DNA of 64,000 nucleotides from Pelagibius sp040217155 (GTDB taxonomy: Bacteria; Pseudomonadota; Alphaproteobacteria; Kiloniellales; Kiloniellaceae), in the NCBI GenBank assembly GCA_040217155.1, contig JAVJNS010000004.1:124001-188000 (forward strand), written 5' to 3'. Below are positions 8,665 through 17,401 of the stretch, piece by piece. Made by a program: the position numbers and the translations under genes. Each line of letters opens with the position of its first letter. Position 1 is the stretch's first letter. A model generated the notes under the pieces. The model saw nothing but the letters and a program-made list of their open reading frames with translations. It did not search any database and was not told the origin of the DNA.

Positions 8665-8684
8665 AGAGAGAGAGAGAGAGAGAG
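8665..8684 (+). repeat. (AG)10 dinucleotide repeat serving as ribosome-binding site
   Basis: Ten uninterrupted AG units end 7 bases before the ATG of the response-regulator gene. The purine tract supplies GAGAG matches to the anti-Shine-Dalgarno sequence, and no other ribosome-binding site is visible. Slippage in such repeats can shift spacing to the start codon, so translation may vary between cells; that is inference. Confidence 0.8.
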
Positions 8685-8691
8685 CAGCCTG

Positions 8692-9540
8692 ATGTCCGCA
8701 CGCCCTATCATCCTGGCCGAGGATGAAGAGAAACTCCTCCGCCTCTACTCCGAATTTCTGATGTCTCTCGGCTTCACGGTCATGCGTGCCACCGACGGGG
8801 AAAAAGCTGTTGCTCTGGCGCACAAGATTACGCGTCCGCAGCTCATCATCCTCGACGTTATGATGCCGCATATGGACGGCATCGAAGCCTGCATCCGCAT
8901 TCGCAAGCTGCAGAACACCAAGCCTTCGCCAATTCTGTTCCTCAGCAACCTTGAGACACCGCACTGCATCCTGGAATGCCTGCGCGCCGGCGGCGACGAC
9001 TACCTGGTCAAGAGCGCCTCGATGAAGGAGCTGGGCGCCCGCGTTCAGTACTGGGCGCGCCGGGGGCCGCTTCAGGGTCACTCAGAGCGCCGTCTGCAAA
9101 GCATCCGCGCCTTGGAGGCCCTTCTCGATGACGAAGATCCACCTGCAGTCGTGCCGGCGCAAGATGCTCTGCCTTCTCGCGCTGAACTGCTGGTCGAGCA
9201 TTTGACAGAGTTCATTTTGCAAGGAACCATCGCCGAAGCGTCGGGCAGCGAAGACATCCTCTGCCGCTTTGGCTATTTGGTCGGACTTATGGAAACCAAG
9301 GCGCCGATTCTTGGGAAAGATACCGAGGACTTCGGACGATACCTCCGAACGCTTATCCAACGCACCGCCTTCATCGGCGCGCGGGAGACCGACGTGCTGC
9401 TGAAGGACTACCTCAATGTGATCGGCGAGGCGCGCTTCCAGAAAGGCTGGTCCCGCGGCGAACGCGACGCGGCACTGGTTGGCCTGCCGCGCACCGCCGA
9501 GATGGCCGCGCAACTCAAGAAGCCGCAAGCCAACGCCTGA
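8692..9540 (+). CDS. Response regulator with N-terminal receiver domain and unclassified C-terminal domain
   Basis: A 282-residue protein. Residues 5-125 form a CheY-like receiver: the acidic pair at Glu10/Asp11, the phospho-acceptor Asp55 in LIILDVMMPHMDG, Ser85 in LFLSN and the invariant Lys107 in DYLVKSAS are all present. The remaining 155 residues contain no helix-turn-helix, GGDEF, EAL or histidine-kinase motif that I can see. They look helical and may be a protein-interaction output domain. No histidine kinase is adjacent. The gene starts just after an (AG)10 repeat. Confidence 0.9.
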   Translation: MSARPIILAEDEEKLLRLYSEFLMSLGFTVMRATDGEKAVALAHKITRPQLIILDVMMPHMDGIEACIRIRKLQNTKPSPILFLSNLETPHCILECLRAGGDDYLVKSASMKELGARVQYWARRGPLQGHSERRLQSIRALEALLDDEDPPAVVPAQDALPSRAELLVEHLTEFILQGTIAEASGSEDILCRFGYLVGLMETKAPILGKDTEDFGRYLRTLIQRTAFIGARETDVLLKDYLNVIGEARFQKGWSRGERDAALVGLPRTAEMAAQLKKPQANA

Positions 9541-9622
9541 AAATATCCAGACGCCTTCGTCCTTTCGTGGCCGGCATGCTACCCTGGCGCCTTCGCAGGC
9601 TGACGGGTGGCGATGAGGGACA

Positions 9623-10672
9623 ATGCCGAATTCCGACGCGCCTCATGTTTTGGGGCCTATCTTTCCGCTCCGCGATGCCTGGCTGCCGGTCCTGCCGGTG
9701 CTGCCGCTGGTGCTCTCCGCCCTATTGTTTTCATGGCTTATCGATCCGGCCGAGAAGCTGGCTTTCCTGAATTTCGATTCCAGCCGATTCGTCGCCCCGC
9801 CGCAGCGCGAGTACATCCACCTCGGCGACATGCTGGCCTACTATTCCCTGGGCGCTTTCCACAGTCTGCTGTGCCTGGCGGTAATCACCACTTTCGCCTT
9901 GTGGATTCGCCGTCTGCCGGCGCGCCAGGCACTTGCCGGCATGACCTTCCTGGCGGCTGTCTTCCTTCTGGTCGTCGCGATCAGCCTGTTCTTCCATGAA
10001 GAGGCCAACCGCCAGGTGCTGACGCAGCTCGGCTTTAAGGCGATCTGTCAGGTGATCGCGGCGGCAGAGCTGCCGACCCGCCTGGCGCTGCCCGGTCAGT
10101 GCTTCGCCGAGGACAACACCAGCCGCCTCACGATTCTGGCCTGGATTCCCACTTTCTCGGGTATGGGCGCGGTCGCCTTCGCCGCCGCCTTCGCCTATGC
10201 CAACACGCGCGCCCTGACACAGAAGCGAAGCAAAGACGAATCCGCCTGGCGCGAGTCCCTCGACCAGCGCATCAAGGCATTGCAGCGCAGCGTCTACCTG
10301 CTGAGTGCGGTTCTCGTCTCCAGCACGGTCACCATCACCCTCTTTACACACCTGCCAACCGGGCTGGTCACCGATAAGCCGGATCTCGAACTGGCCACGG
10401 CGCTGTCCAAATACGCCACCGGACTCAGCACCTTCTGGGGCGCCCTGTTCTCGATCACGCTGATCGCCAGCTTCGCCGTGCCGGCGCTGCGGTTGCTCAA
10501 CCAGGCCTATGGCGTAGCGGGCGACGCCCCCGACAGCGCCGAGCTGCGGCAATGGCTGCGGGAGCACGTCTTCCAATCTCTAAGACGGCAGCTCGCCACG
10601 GTCCTGAGCCTGCTGGCACCGCTCCTTGTCGGACCGCTCAGCAGCTTGCTATCCAGCTTTTCGGGACTTTGA
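9623..10672 (+). CDS. Polytopic inner-membrane protein of unknown function
   Basis: A 349-residue protein with about seven hydrophobic segments: near residues 20-40 (LPVLPLVLSALLFSWLI), 75-96, 103-125 (FLAAVFLLVVAISLFF), 168-190, 217-240, 258-285 and a C-terminal one around 325-345. A cytoplasmic or periplasmic loop near residues 195-215 is strongly charged (TQKRSKDESAWRESLDQR). No family motif is recognised. It follows the response regulator by 82 bases in the same direction and may share its transcript. Confidence 0.7.
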   Translation: MPNSDAPHVLGPIFPLRDAWLPVLPVLPLVLSALLFSWLIDPAEKLAFLNFDSSRFVAPPQREYIHLGDMLAYYSLGAFHSLLCLAVITTFALWIRRLPARQALAGMTFLAAVFLLVVAISLFFHEEANRQVLTQLGFKAICQVIAAAELPTRLALPGQCFAEDNTSRLTILAWIPTFSGMGAVAFAAAFAYANTRALTQKRSKDESAWRESLDQRIKALQRSVYLLSAVLVSSTVTITLFTHLPTGLVTDKPDLELATALSKYATGLSTFWGALFSITLIASFAVPALRLLNQAYGVAGDAPDSAELRQWLREHVFQSLRRQLATVLSLLAPLLVGPLSSLLSSFSGL

Positions 10673-10681
10673 TCCAACGGT

Positions 10682-11167
10682 TCAGCCGCGCAGCACGGCC
10701 TCGCGCCGCGCCAGGCTCTCCGCCGGCCAGCAGGCCTTGCGATCATAGTACGCTGGAAAAACCGGTACGGCCTCCGTCAGCACCACCCAGGGCTGTTTCG
10801 AAGCAGTGAAGATATGAACGTCAGGCGGCAGGCAGTCCGGCGTGTCGAGCGACCCGACCCGCACAAAGCGCAGCTTTTCGCCGACCCCCGCATAGTTGCT
10901 CCAAAGCGCGATACGGCAGGTCGGGCAGCGGGAAATCCTCTGACCCTTGCCGCTCGCGCTCGGCGTATCGATGACCTCCGGTCGCCCTTGCAGCAAGACC
11001 ACCCGTTCTGCCTCGATCATCGCATTCAGGGCGAAGGCCGCACCGCTTTCGCGCTGGCACCAGCGGCAGTGACAACAGTGGACAAAAAGCGGTTTTGTCA
11101 TCATGCGGTAGCGCACCTCGCCGCAGGGGCAGCCCCCTTCCAGGGGATAGCCGATCGCTTCACTCAC
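10682..11167 (-). CDS. GFA-domain (CENP-V/GFA) zinc-binding protein
   Basis: A 161-residue protein of the GFA family. The zinc ligands are visible in order: CPCGEVRY near the N-terminus, then HCCHCRWCQRESGAAF, then RCPTCRIALW. The family is named after Paracoccus Gfa, proposed to speed the formaldehyde-glutathione reaction, but most members have no proven activity. It starts 25 bases after the end of the ZIP transporter gene, suggesting one transcript and perhaps a shared zinc theme. Start chosen as MSEAIGYPLEGGCPCG. Confidence 0.88.
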   Translation of the reverse strand: MSEAIGYPLEGGCPCGEVRYRMMTKPLFVHCCHCRWCQRESGAAFALNAMIEAERVVLLQGRPEVIDTPSASGKGQRISRCPTCRIALWSNYAGVGEKLRFVRVGSLDTPDCLPPDVHIFTASKQPWVVLTEAVPVFPAYYDRKACWPAESLARREAVLRG

Positions 11168-11192
11168 GCCGCAACCTCCTCTTAGCCTGTCC

Positions 11193-11906
11193 TCAGTTTA
11201 CCAGCGCCTGACCGAGCATGCCGAGCATGAAACCCGCGACCGCACCCAGGGGCGGCGCCCAGTGTCGCTCCAGTTTGGCCTGTGGGGCGATATCCTCAAA
11301 AATCAGATAAAAGATTCCCCCGGCGGCGAACAGCATGATCGCGCCGAGCAGCGCATGCAAATCGCGCAACCAAAGATGACCGATAGCGGCGGCCAAGGGT
11401 CCGAGCAGCACCAGGGCACAGAAACTGGCCAGGATCGCCGGCCTGCGCAATCGACCGGCTGCCCTCAGTTCGCGAAAGGCATTGAAGCCCTCGGGGAGAT
11501 TCTGCAGCGCGATGAGGCCGGCCAGCAGCAGTCCGACGGAGCGCTGCGTTGCCAGCGTTGCGCCGAGCGCCAGGGACTCCGGGACGAAGTCGAGCAGCAT
11601 GGCCATGAGCTGGGCGCCGGCGCCGCCGCGCCGCTCGATCAGGCGGTCGACCAGGAAAAAGAACAGCCCGCCACCGCCAAAGGACGCCAGCGCCGCGCCG
11701 AGCGGCACCGCGGCCATGCCCTCAGGCACCAGAACGAGAGCGATGGCGGCGAAGAGCGCGCCGCCTCCGAAGGCAATGATGGAGTGGCGCAGCTCATTTT
11801 CCAGCCAGGCCGGCTGGATGCGCTCGAACCCTGCGATGAAGGCACCCAGCGGCATGCTGGCGCCGGCAAGAGTGGCATAGATGACGGCGAGAAGCAGATC
11901 GTCCAA
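11193..11906 (-). CDS. ZIP-family divalent metal transporter
   Basis: A 237-residue inner-membrane protein with about eight hydrophobic helices. Helix 4 carries LLDFVPESLALGATL and helix 5 carries GLIALQNLPEGFNAFRE, matching the paired metal-site helices of ZIP transporters (HNxPEG-like, with Gln in place of His). A late FEDIAPQA resembles the E-x-x-P of a further helix. Zinc or iron uptake is the family role; the first His of the motif is missing, which could change specificity. It precedes the GFA gene in the same direction. Confidence 0.82.
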   Translation of the reverse strand: MDDLLLAVIYATLAGASMPLGAFIAGFERIQPAWLENELRHSIIAFGGGALFAAIALVLVPEGMAAVPLGAALASFGGGGLFFFLVDRLIERRGGAGAQLMAMLLDFVPESLALGATLATQRSVGLLLAGLIALQNLPEGFNAFRELRAAGRLRRPAILASFCALVLLGPLAAAIGHLWLRDLHALLGAIMLFAAGGIFYLIFEDIAPQAKLERHWAPPLGAVAGFMLGMLGQALVN

Positions 11907-11979
11907 TGGTGCGGCGGCCCCATGCCCAAGTCACGAGTTGCCCAAGCATGGCCCGGTCACCGTCAGGAGGCAACTGCCG

Positions 11980-12477
11980 TCAGTTCGGCACGTCGATGGG
12001 CACAACAACCTGCCGGGTCACGGCACCGCTGGTGATCTCCAGCACCACCATATAGGTGCCATCGCCCCAGTCACCGGAGGACGGGCGGATGGCCATGCGG
12101 TAAACACCGGCGGTCTGCTCGGCGAAGCAGGCCGCGCAGACCGCCGTCTGCACGAAGACAGGGCTTACGCCCGGCGGCGGATTCTGGATTCCGATCAGAG
12201 AGAAGTCGCCTTCGGCAAGGCCGCTGACCGGGCTCCCGTTGCCGAGCTTCACGTGGATCATGGCCTCGACGATGGAATCGTTGCCGACGGCCGCGGCCCC
12301 CACCGACCCGCTGCCGCCGCAGAGCACCGAGCCGGCACTGGCACACTGGTCGATGTCGAGCACGACGTCGATGTTGCGGCTCGGCACGATCACCGTCTCG
12401 GCGTTGGCGATGGCATTGATCGCCAGCGAGGTGAGCAGGATCAGCCCGGAGTAGTAGAACAAACGCCATTTCATCAT
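11980..12477 (-). CDS. Secreted protein of unknown function
   Basis: A 165-residue protein beginning with a clear Sec signal peptide (MMKWRLFYYSGLILLTSLA then INAIANA, cleavage likely before ETVIV). The mature part is beta-rich. It contains an N-terminal SRNIDVVLDIDQCAS stretch, four cysteines (two in CASAGSVLCGG, two in CAACF) that could form disulfides, and a C-terminal segment GTYMVVLEITSGAVTRQVVVPI like an immunoglobulin-type sandwich edge. No family recognised. It stands alone between the ZIP gene and a divergent metallo-beta-lactamase gene. Confidence 0.7.
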   Translation of the reverse strand: MMKWRLFYYSGLILLTSLAINAIANAETVIVPSRNIDVVLDIDQCASAGSVLCGGSGSVGAAAVGNDSIVEAMIHVKLGNGSPVSGLAEGDFSLIGIQNPPPGVSPVFVQTAVCAACFAEQTAGVYRMAIRPSSGDWGDGTYMVVLEITSGAVTRQVVVPIDVPN

Positions 12478-12748
12478 TCTTCGCGTCTCCTCGGATCATC
12501 CGCACCGGAAGCTCCGGTCCAGCCAGGCGTGAGCTTGAGCGGAGACCGCCGCGCGCCCTGTGGGATTTCGCACAGCCCGCCTTTATTACCGTTCACCCAC
12601 CCCGAAATTGCGGCGGCGTTCTCCACGCCAACTGGCGGCCTGCGTCAATGTTCCACACTTGATCGCACGACCGGGCAGGGCAATATGGCAAGGGCGAAGG
12701 GACACAAGCCATCCGCCGTGCGATGGATGGCCGGCAGAAAGGAACGAC

Positions 12749-13612
12749 ATGAAGCCGGAAATCAGGACTTTCTTCGATGAGGCGACCTTTACGGCAACCC
12801 ATGTTGTGTGGGATCCCAAGTCCAAAAAGGCCGCCATCGTCGACTCGGTAAAGGATTACGACCCGAAGGCCGGCCGCACCAGGACGGACTCAGCCGACAA
12901 AGTGGCCGATTTCGCGGAGTCGCAGGGTCTGTCCGTGGAATGGATTCTCGAAACCCACGTTCATGCCGATCACCTGAGCGCCGCGCCCTACCTGAGAGGC
13001 CGCTTGGGAGGCAAGGTCGCCATCGGTGCGCGCATCGACCAGGTGCAGGGTGTGTTCAAGAAGGTTTTTAATGTTGAACCGGAGTTCCCCACCGACGGGC
13101 GGCAATTCGACAAGCTCTTCGAGGACGGCGAGACCTTCGCGATCGGCGCGCTGGAGGCGCGGGTGATGCACACGCCGGGGCACACGCCGGCCTGCTCCAC
13201 CTACATCGTCGGCGATGCCGCCATCGTCGGCGACACGCTCTTCATGCCCGACTACGGTACCGCGCGCTGCGACTTTCCCGGTGGCGACGCGCGCCAGCTC
13301 TACCGTTCGATCCGCAAGATCCTCGACCTGCCACCGCAGACCCGTCTCTTCCTGTGCCACGATTACAAAGCGCCGGGACGCGATGTCTACGTCTGCGAGA
13401 CCACGGTGGCCGAGCAGCGTGTCGGCAACGTTCATGTGCATGACGGCATCGCCGAGGACGATTTCGTCAGCATGCGCAGCGCCCGGGACAAGGAACTCGA
13501 CATGCCTGTGCTGATCCTGCCTTCCGTGCAGGTCAATATCCGGGCCGGCGAACTGCCGCCGGCCGAGGACAACGGCATCAGCTACCTGAAAATCCCCGTC
13601 GACACCCTGTAG
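12749..13612 (+). CDS. Metallo-beta-lactamase-fold hydrolase, persulfide dioxygenase (ETHE1/PDO)-like
   Basis: A 287-residue protein. The metal motif THVHADHLSAAPYL (HxHxDH) is followed by HTPGHTPACSTYIVGD, VGDTLFMPDYGTARCDFPGG and a late LCHDYK, the layout of ETHE1/PDO proteins that oxidise glutathione persulfide to sulfite using one iron. The start at MKPEIRTFFDEATFTATHV has an AAAGGA ribosome-binding site; more upstream codons are open but unlikely. There is no rhodanese neighbour. A TauE-type sulfite exporter gene lies 6 kb away. Glyoxalase II-like activity is the alternative. Confidence 0.85.
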   Translation: MKPEIRTFFDEATFTATHVVWDPKSKKAAIVDSVKDYDPKAGRTRTDSADKVADFAESQGLSVEWILETHVHADHLSAAPYLRGRLGGKVAIGARIDQVQGVFKKVFNVEPEFPTDGRQFDKLFEDGETFAIGALEARVMHTPGHTPACSTYIVGDAAIVGDTLFMPDYGTARCDFPGGDARQLYRSIRKILDLPPQTRLFLCHDYKAPGRDVYVCETTVAEQRVGNVHVHDGIAEDDFVSMRSARDKELDMPVLILPSVQVNIRAGELPPAEDNGISYLKIPVDTL

Positions 13613-13621
13613 CGCCTGGAC

Positions 13622-14554
13622 TCATTCTCCCCGGTACAACGGTTCCGGCTGGGCGAAGAAGTTCGCCAGCACGTAGTAGGCCAGCAGGTAGTTCTTCTGC
13701 TGGAAGCTGGCATGGGAAATACCCGCCATGACCGTGAACTGCTTGTCCGGATTGGGCAGCTTTTCGAAGAACTTCGTCAGGTCCCCGAAACCGGCGATAC
13801 CGTCGTACTGGCCGCGCATGACGATGGTCGGCACGGTGATCTTCTCCGGGTCGACCAGCGGCAGGCGGGAGCACATGTCGATATAGGTGCCGTTGGGCAT
13901 GGAATCGTCCAGCGCCGTGATGGCGGCGGCGAAGGCATTCACCACCTTCTCCTCGGCGCAGCCCGGATGGTCGCGCGCGAAGATCGACTGCACGAAGGCG
14001 TAGTCTATGGGGCGGCGCTTGGATTCCAGGAACTGCGGCAGCTTCTTGCGGCGCTGCTCCAGGGTCGGGCTGCCCTCGCCGGTCCACACGAAGGCATCCA
14101 GCGCCAGACGCTTCACCCGCTCCGGATGGCGCTCGGCAAAGAGCGCCGCGCGCAGGGCGCCAGAGGAGATGCCGTAGACCAGGAGCGGCCCGGCGCCGCG
14201 GGTTCTCTCGATATAGTCGGTCGCGGCGGTCAGGTCGTCGGCGCCGTTGGCAATGTCGCAGGTGATGTCGCGATGCTTGCTGGAGCGGCCATAGCCCTCC
14301 ATGTCGACGCACCAGGTGTCGTAGCCGCGCGTGGCGAAGTAGTTCATGGCCGAGCTGTAGGGCCGCCCCTCGACCTGCAGATCGAAGGTCGGCTGCGAGG
14401 CCATTGAGGAGCCGTGCACGAAGAGCACCGTGCCCTTCTTATCCCCTCCCGGCGCGCCGGCGTACTTTTCCCAGAGGAAGAGATCGACGTCGTCGCCCTT
14501 CTTGGTCCAGTGTTCCTTGCCGGTCACGTCTTTTTCCGCCGCCAGAGCTGCCAT
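13622..14554 (-). CDS. Alpha/beta hydrolase, last gene of the Tct-LVIVD operon
   Basis: A 310-residue cytoplasmic protein. The fold is shown by FVHGSSMASQPTFD (oxyanion HG), the nucleophile elbow YGISSGAL (Gly-Ile-Ser-Ser-Gly, Ser as nucleophile), a candidate acid in MRGQYDGIAG and the base His in AGISHASF. There is no signal peptide. It starts 34 bases after the LVIVD gene, which abuts tctA. By inference it cleaves an ester, lactone or amide of the compound brought in by the transporter. Confidence 0.85.
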   Translation of the reverse strand: MAALAAEKDVTGKEHWTKKGDDVDLFLWEKYAGAPGGDKKGTVLFVHGSSMASQPTFDLQVEGRPYSSAMNYFATRGYDTWCVDMEGYGRSSKHRDITCDIANGADDLTAATDYIERTRGAGPLLVYGISSGALRAALFAERHPERVKRLALDAFVWTGEGSPTLEQRRKKLPQFLESKRRPIDYAFVQSIFARDHPGCAEEKVVNAFAAAITALDDSMPNGTYIDMCSRLPLVDPEKITVPTIVMRGQYDGIAGFGDLTKFFEKLPNPDKQFTVMAGISHASFQQKNYLLAYYVLANFFAQPEPLYRGE

Positions 14555-14588
14555 CTCGAACCCTTCTTTCCGTCTTGTCCTGTTGCGT

Positions 14589-15869
14589 TTAAGCGCCCGT
14601 CATTTCCAGAATATCGAAGCCGCGGTTGCGGTCGAGCAGATAGATCAAACCCCGGTCGTCCACGTCGACGTCGTTGGACTGCGGGCTTGGCTCGTCGCCG
14701 ACCGGCTCCGGAATGAAGTGGCCGGTCTCCACCGGCGCGAAGGGGTCGGAGACGTCGACCACCCGCAGGCCGCCGGCGAACCAGGTGGCGTAGACCAGTG
14801 GTTCTGCCAGCTTCTCGCGGAACTGATGGGCGCCGAAGCGTCCGGGTGCCCGGGCCCAGGGCGAATCCAATTCGCTGACGTCGAAAGCAGACAGCGCCGT
14901 GATGTTGTCGAGGTCGGAGACGTCGAAGACCCAGAGAAAGGCGTGCAGGCTTCCCGGACGGTGGTCGTGCTCCTCATCGACGCCCACGGCGATGCGCCGC
15001 CCCGCCACCAGGCCATCGACCGGCAGGATGGTGTGGGTCGGCTCCGGAAAGGGCGGATGATAGTCGTGGCTGGCAACGGTCCGCGGCCTGGCGATGTCGC
15101 TGACGTCCAGCACCCGGAAGCCGGCGTGCCAGACCGAGGCCCACATCTCGTCGCCGACCCGCAGGGCATGGTGCAGACGGTTCTTGTAGCCCTTCCAGGT
15201 CGGCTTCTCGCCGCCGGCGATGTGCTGGCCCGGCATGTGCCAGCGCGCCACTTCCTGTGGCCGGGCCGGATCCTTCAGGTCGTAGATCACCAGGATGTTG
15301 CCGAGATAGCCCTCCATCTCCGTCGAGATATAGGCGTAGTGCGCATCCATATCGAAACGGTGCGAACCGAAGCCGAAGGTGCGCTGGTGGACCAGTTCGC
15401 GCGGCCGGGTCCTGTCGGAGATGTCCCAGACCTTGAAACCACCGTCGCCGTAGCCGCGCTCGCGCGCCGCGTCGAGCTCGGCGATCTGTCCCGGCTCGAC
15501 ACCGGTGGCGGCGGCCAGTTCGGCATCGCCGGGCGCGCGTCCGAGCCGCGCCGAGAGCTCGCCGCGCAGGGCGGGCAGACTTTCTCCCTTGCGCAGGAAG
15601 TGGCGGCGGTTCTGCTCGACGTTGGTGACCATGAGGTCGCCGGCGACGCGCACCTTGTGAGTGTGGGAAAAATCGTCCTCCAGCATGATCTGTGCAGCGA
15701 TGCGCGGGTTCTTCGGATCGGCGACATCGACAATGGTGGTGCCGAAAGGTGGCTTCATGTGGCCGATGTAGGCAAAGCCATCCTGCACCACGACCTGGCC
15801 GCCGCCGGGCAGGTCGAGGTGACCGAGTCGCCGGATGTTCCGGGCGAGGCCGGCGCCGGACTTGTCCAT
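14589..15869 (-). CDS. LVIVD-repeat beta-propeller-like protein
   Basis: A 426-residue protein built from repeats of the form V-x-D-V/I-S/A-D-x-x-x-P: TTIVDVADPKNPRIA, VWDISDRTRPREL, VIYDLKDPARPQE, VLDVSDIARPRTV, VFDVSDLDNI and VVDVSDPFAPVET. This is the LVIVD repeat, predicted to form a propeller. The start at MDKSGAGLARNIRRLG leaves 4 bases to tctA; an upstream ATG would overlap it. No signal peptide is visible, so it seems cytoplasmic. Repeat spacing is interrupted by a helical insert near residues 95-150. Function unknown; the operon suggests a link to the transported substrate. Confidence 0.8.
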   Translation of the reverse strand: MDKSGAGLARNIRRLGHLDLPGGGQVVVQDGFAYIGHMKPPFGTTIVDVADPKNPRIAAQIMLEDDFSHTHKVRVAGDLMVTNVEQNRRHFLRKGESLPALRGELSARLGRAPGDAELAAATGVEPGQIAELDAARERGYGDGGFKVWDISDRTRPRELVHQRTFGFGSHRFDMDAHYAYISTEMEGYLGNILVIYDLKDPARPQEVARWHMPGQHIAGGEKPTWKGYKNRLHHALRVGDEMWASVWHAGFRVLDVSDIARPRTVASHDYHPPFPEPTHTILPVDGLVAGRRIAVGVDEEHDHRPGSLHAFLWVFDVSDLDNITALSAFDVSELDSPWARAPGRFGAHQFREKLAEPLVYATWFAGGLRVVDVSDPFAPVETGHFIPEPVGDEPSPQSNDVDVDDRGLIYLLDRNRGFDILEMTGA

Positions 15870-15873
15870 CGGT

Positions 15874-17400
15874 CTAGCCCTCCCCTTCCGAGAAAACGGT
15901 TTCACGCTTGCGCTGCCGGTGCTTCATAAAGGCGGGCAAGATCAGCGAAGCGACCAGCGCTACCCAGAGGATATTGCCGATGAGCGAGGAAAACAGGGTC
16001 ATGAAATCGCCGTCGGACTTCTGCAGCGCCACCAGCATGTACTGTTCCATCAGCGGTCCCAGGATGACGCCGATCAGGATGGCGGCCACGTGATAGCCGG
16101 TCTTGCGGGCGATGTAGCCGAGAATGCCGAAGGCGAAGGCGAGATACATGTCGAACATGTATTCACGTGGCACGAAGGAGCCGACCAGGGTGAAGCCGAT
16201 GATGATCGGCGACATGTAGGTCGTCGACACCAGGGTGACCCGCGACATGTAGCGCGACATTGGAAGAATGGTGAAGGCCATCAGTAGATAGGTCGTGAAC
16301 ATGGCCATGAAGATGCCGTAGCCGATCTCCGGCTGTTCCATGAACAGGCGCGGGCCGACATTCACCCCCTGGTACTGCATGACCACCAGCATGATGGCCG
16401 CCGTGGCGCCGCCGGGAATGCCCAGCACCAGCAGGGGAATGAGGGTGCCCGCGGTGACGCCGTTGTTGGCCGATTCCGGGGCGATCAGGCCCTCCGGATG
16501 ACCGGTGCCGTAGAGTTCCGGCGTCTTGGAGAAGGTGCGCGATTGCTGGTAGGCGACGAAGGCGGCTATGGCCGCGCCGGCGCCCGGCGTCACGCCGATG
16601 ACCAAACCGATGAGGCTGGTCCAGGTCACGTGCCACCATCGCTTGAGGGTGATGCGCAGCCCTTCGAAGGTTTGCTGCCAGGAGCCGATCTGCAGGCGTT
16701 CCTTGGCGTGCTGCGAGAGAATACTCTCGCCCTCGATGACCAGGAAGGCCTCGGAAATGGCGAAGAGGCCGACCAGCGCCGGGATCAACGGGACGCCGTC
16801 GTATAGCTCCAGGAAGCCCATGGTCCCGCGCGGCGTGGCATAGACGTGGTCGGCGCCGATGGAGCCGATCATCAGGCCGAAAAAGCCGGCGATCAGGCCC
16901 TTCAAAGTATTCTTGGCGGCGATGGAGGCGATCAGCGAGATGCCGAACAGCATGACCACCACCATCTCGACCGAATGCATGTAGAAGCCGACGCGGGCCA
17001 GCAGCGGCATCGAGGCCAGGGCGATCACCGTGGTCAGCAGGCCGCCGAGTGTCGAGGCGGTAAAGGAGATCGACAGCGCCTGCTGGCCCTGTCCTTTCTT
17101 CACCATGGGATAGCCGTCGAGCGGTGTCGCCGCGGCACCGGCGGTACCGGGAATGTTGACCAGAATGGCCGGGATGCCGGCGCCCATGCGCGAGGCGCAG
17201 TAGAGCGCGACCATGAAGACCAGGCCGACCTCGACATCCATGACCAGCGTGAAGGGCAGCAGGATGATGATGGTGTTGGCGGCGCTGAACCCGGGAATGG
17301 CGCCGACGATGAGACCGAGGAAGATCGACGGGACGATGACCCACCACAGCGACAGGCTGTGAAGGAAGAGTTCGGCGAAGAAGCTGAAAGATGTCTCCAT
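15874..17400 (-). CDS. tctA: Tripartite tricarboxylate transporter large permease TctA
   Basis: A 508-residue membrane protein of usual TctA length. The family hallmark IVGAIPGFSAANTIIILLPF sits near residue 30, and a related internal-repeat segment GLVIGVTPGAGAAIAAFVAY lies near residue 250. Eleven or twelve hydrophobic helices run through the protein. The charged tail KHRQRKRETVFSEGEG ends it. TctA with TctB forms the secondary transporter fed by periplasmic TctC. It starts 1 base after tctB, so translation is coupled. Substrates in this family include citrate, other di- and tricarboxylates and aromatic acids; which one applies here is unknown. Confidence 0.95.
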   Translation of the reverse strand: METSFSFFAELFLHSLSLWWVIVPSIFLGLIVGAIPGFSAANTIIILLPFTLVMDVEVGLVFMVALYCASRMGAGIPAILVNIPGTAGAAATPLDGYPMVKKGQGQQALSISFTASTLGGLLTTVIALASMPLLARVGFYMHSVEMVVVMLFGISLIASIAAKNTLKGLIAGFFGLMIGSIGADHVYATPRGTMGFLELYDGVPLIPALVGLFAISEAFLVIEGESILSQHAKERLQIGSWQQTFEGLRITLKRWWHVTWTSLIGLVIGVTPGAGAAIAAFVAYQQSRTFSKTPELYGTGHPEGLIAPESANNGVTAGTLIPLLVLGIPGGATAAIMLVVMQYQGVNVGPRLFMEQPEIGYGIFMAMFTTYLLMAFTILPMSRYMSRVTLVSTTYMSPIIIGFTLVGSFVPREYMFDMYLAFAFGILGYIARKTGYHVAAILIGVILGPLMEQYMLVALQKSDGDFMTLFSSLIGNILWVALVASLILPAFMKHRQRKRETVFSEGEG

Positions 17401-17401
17401 G

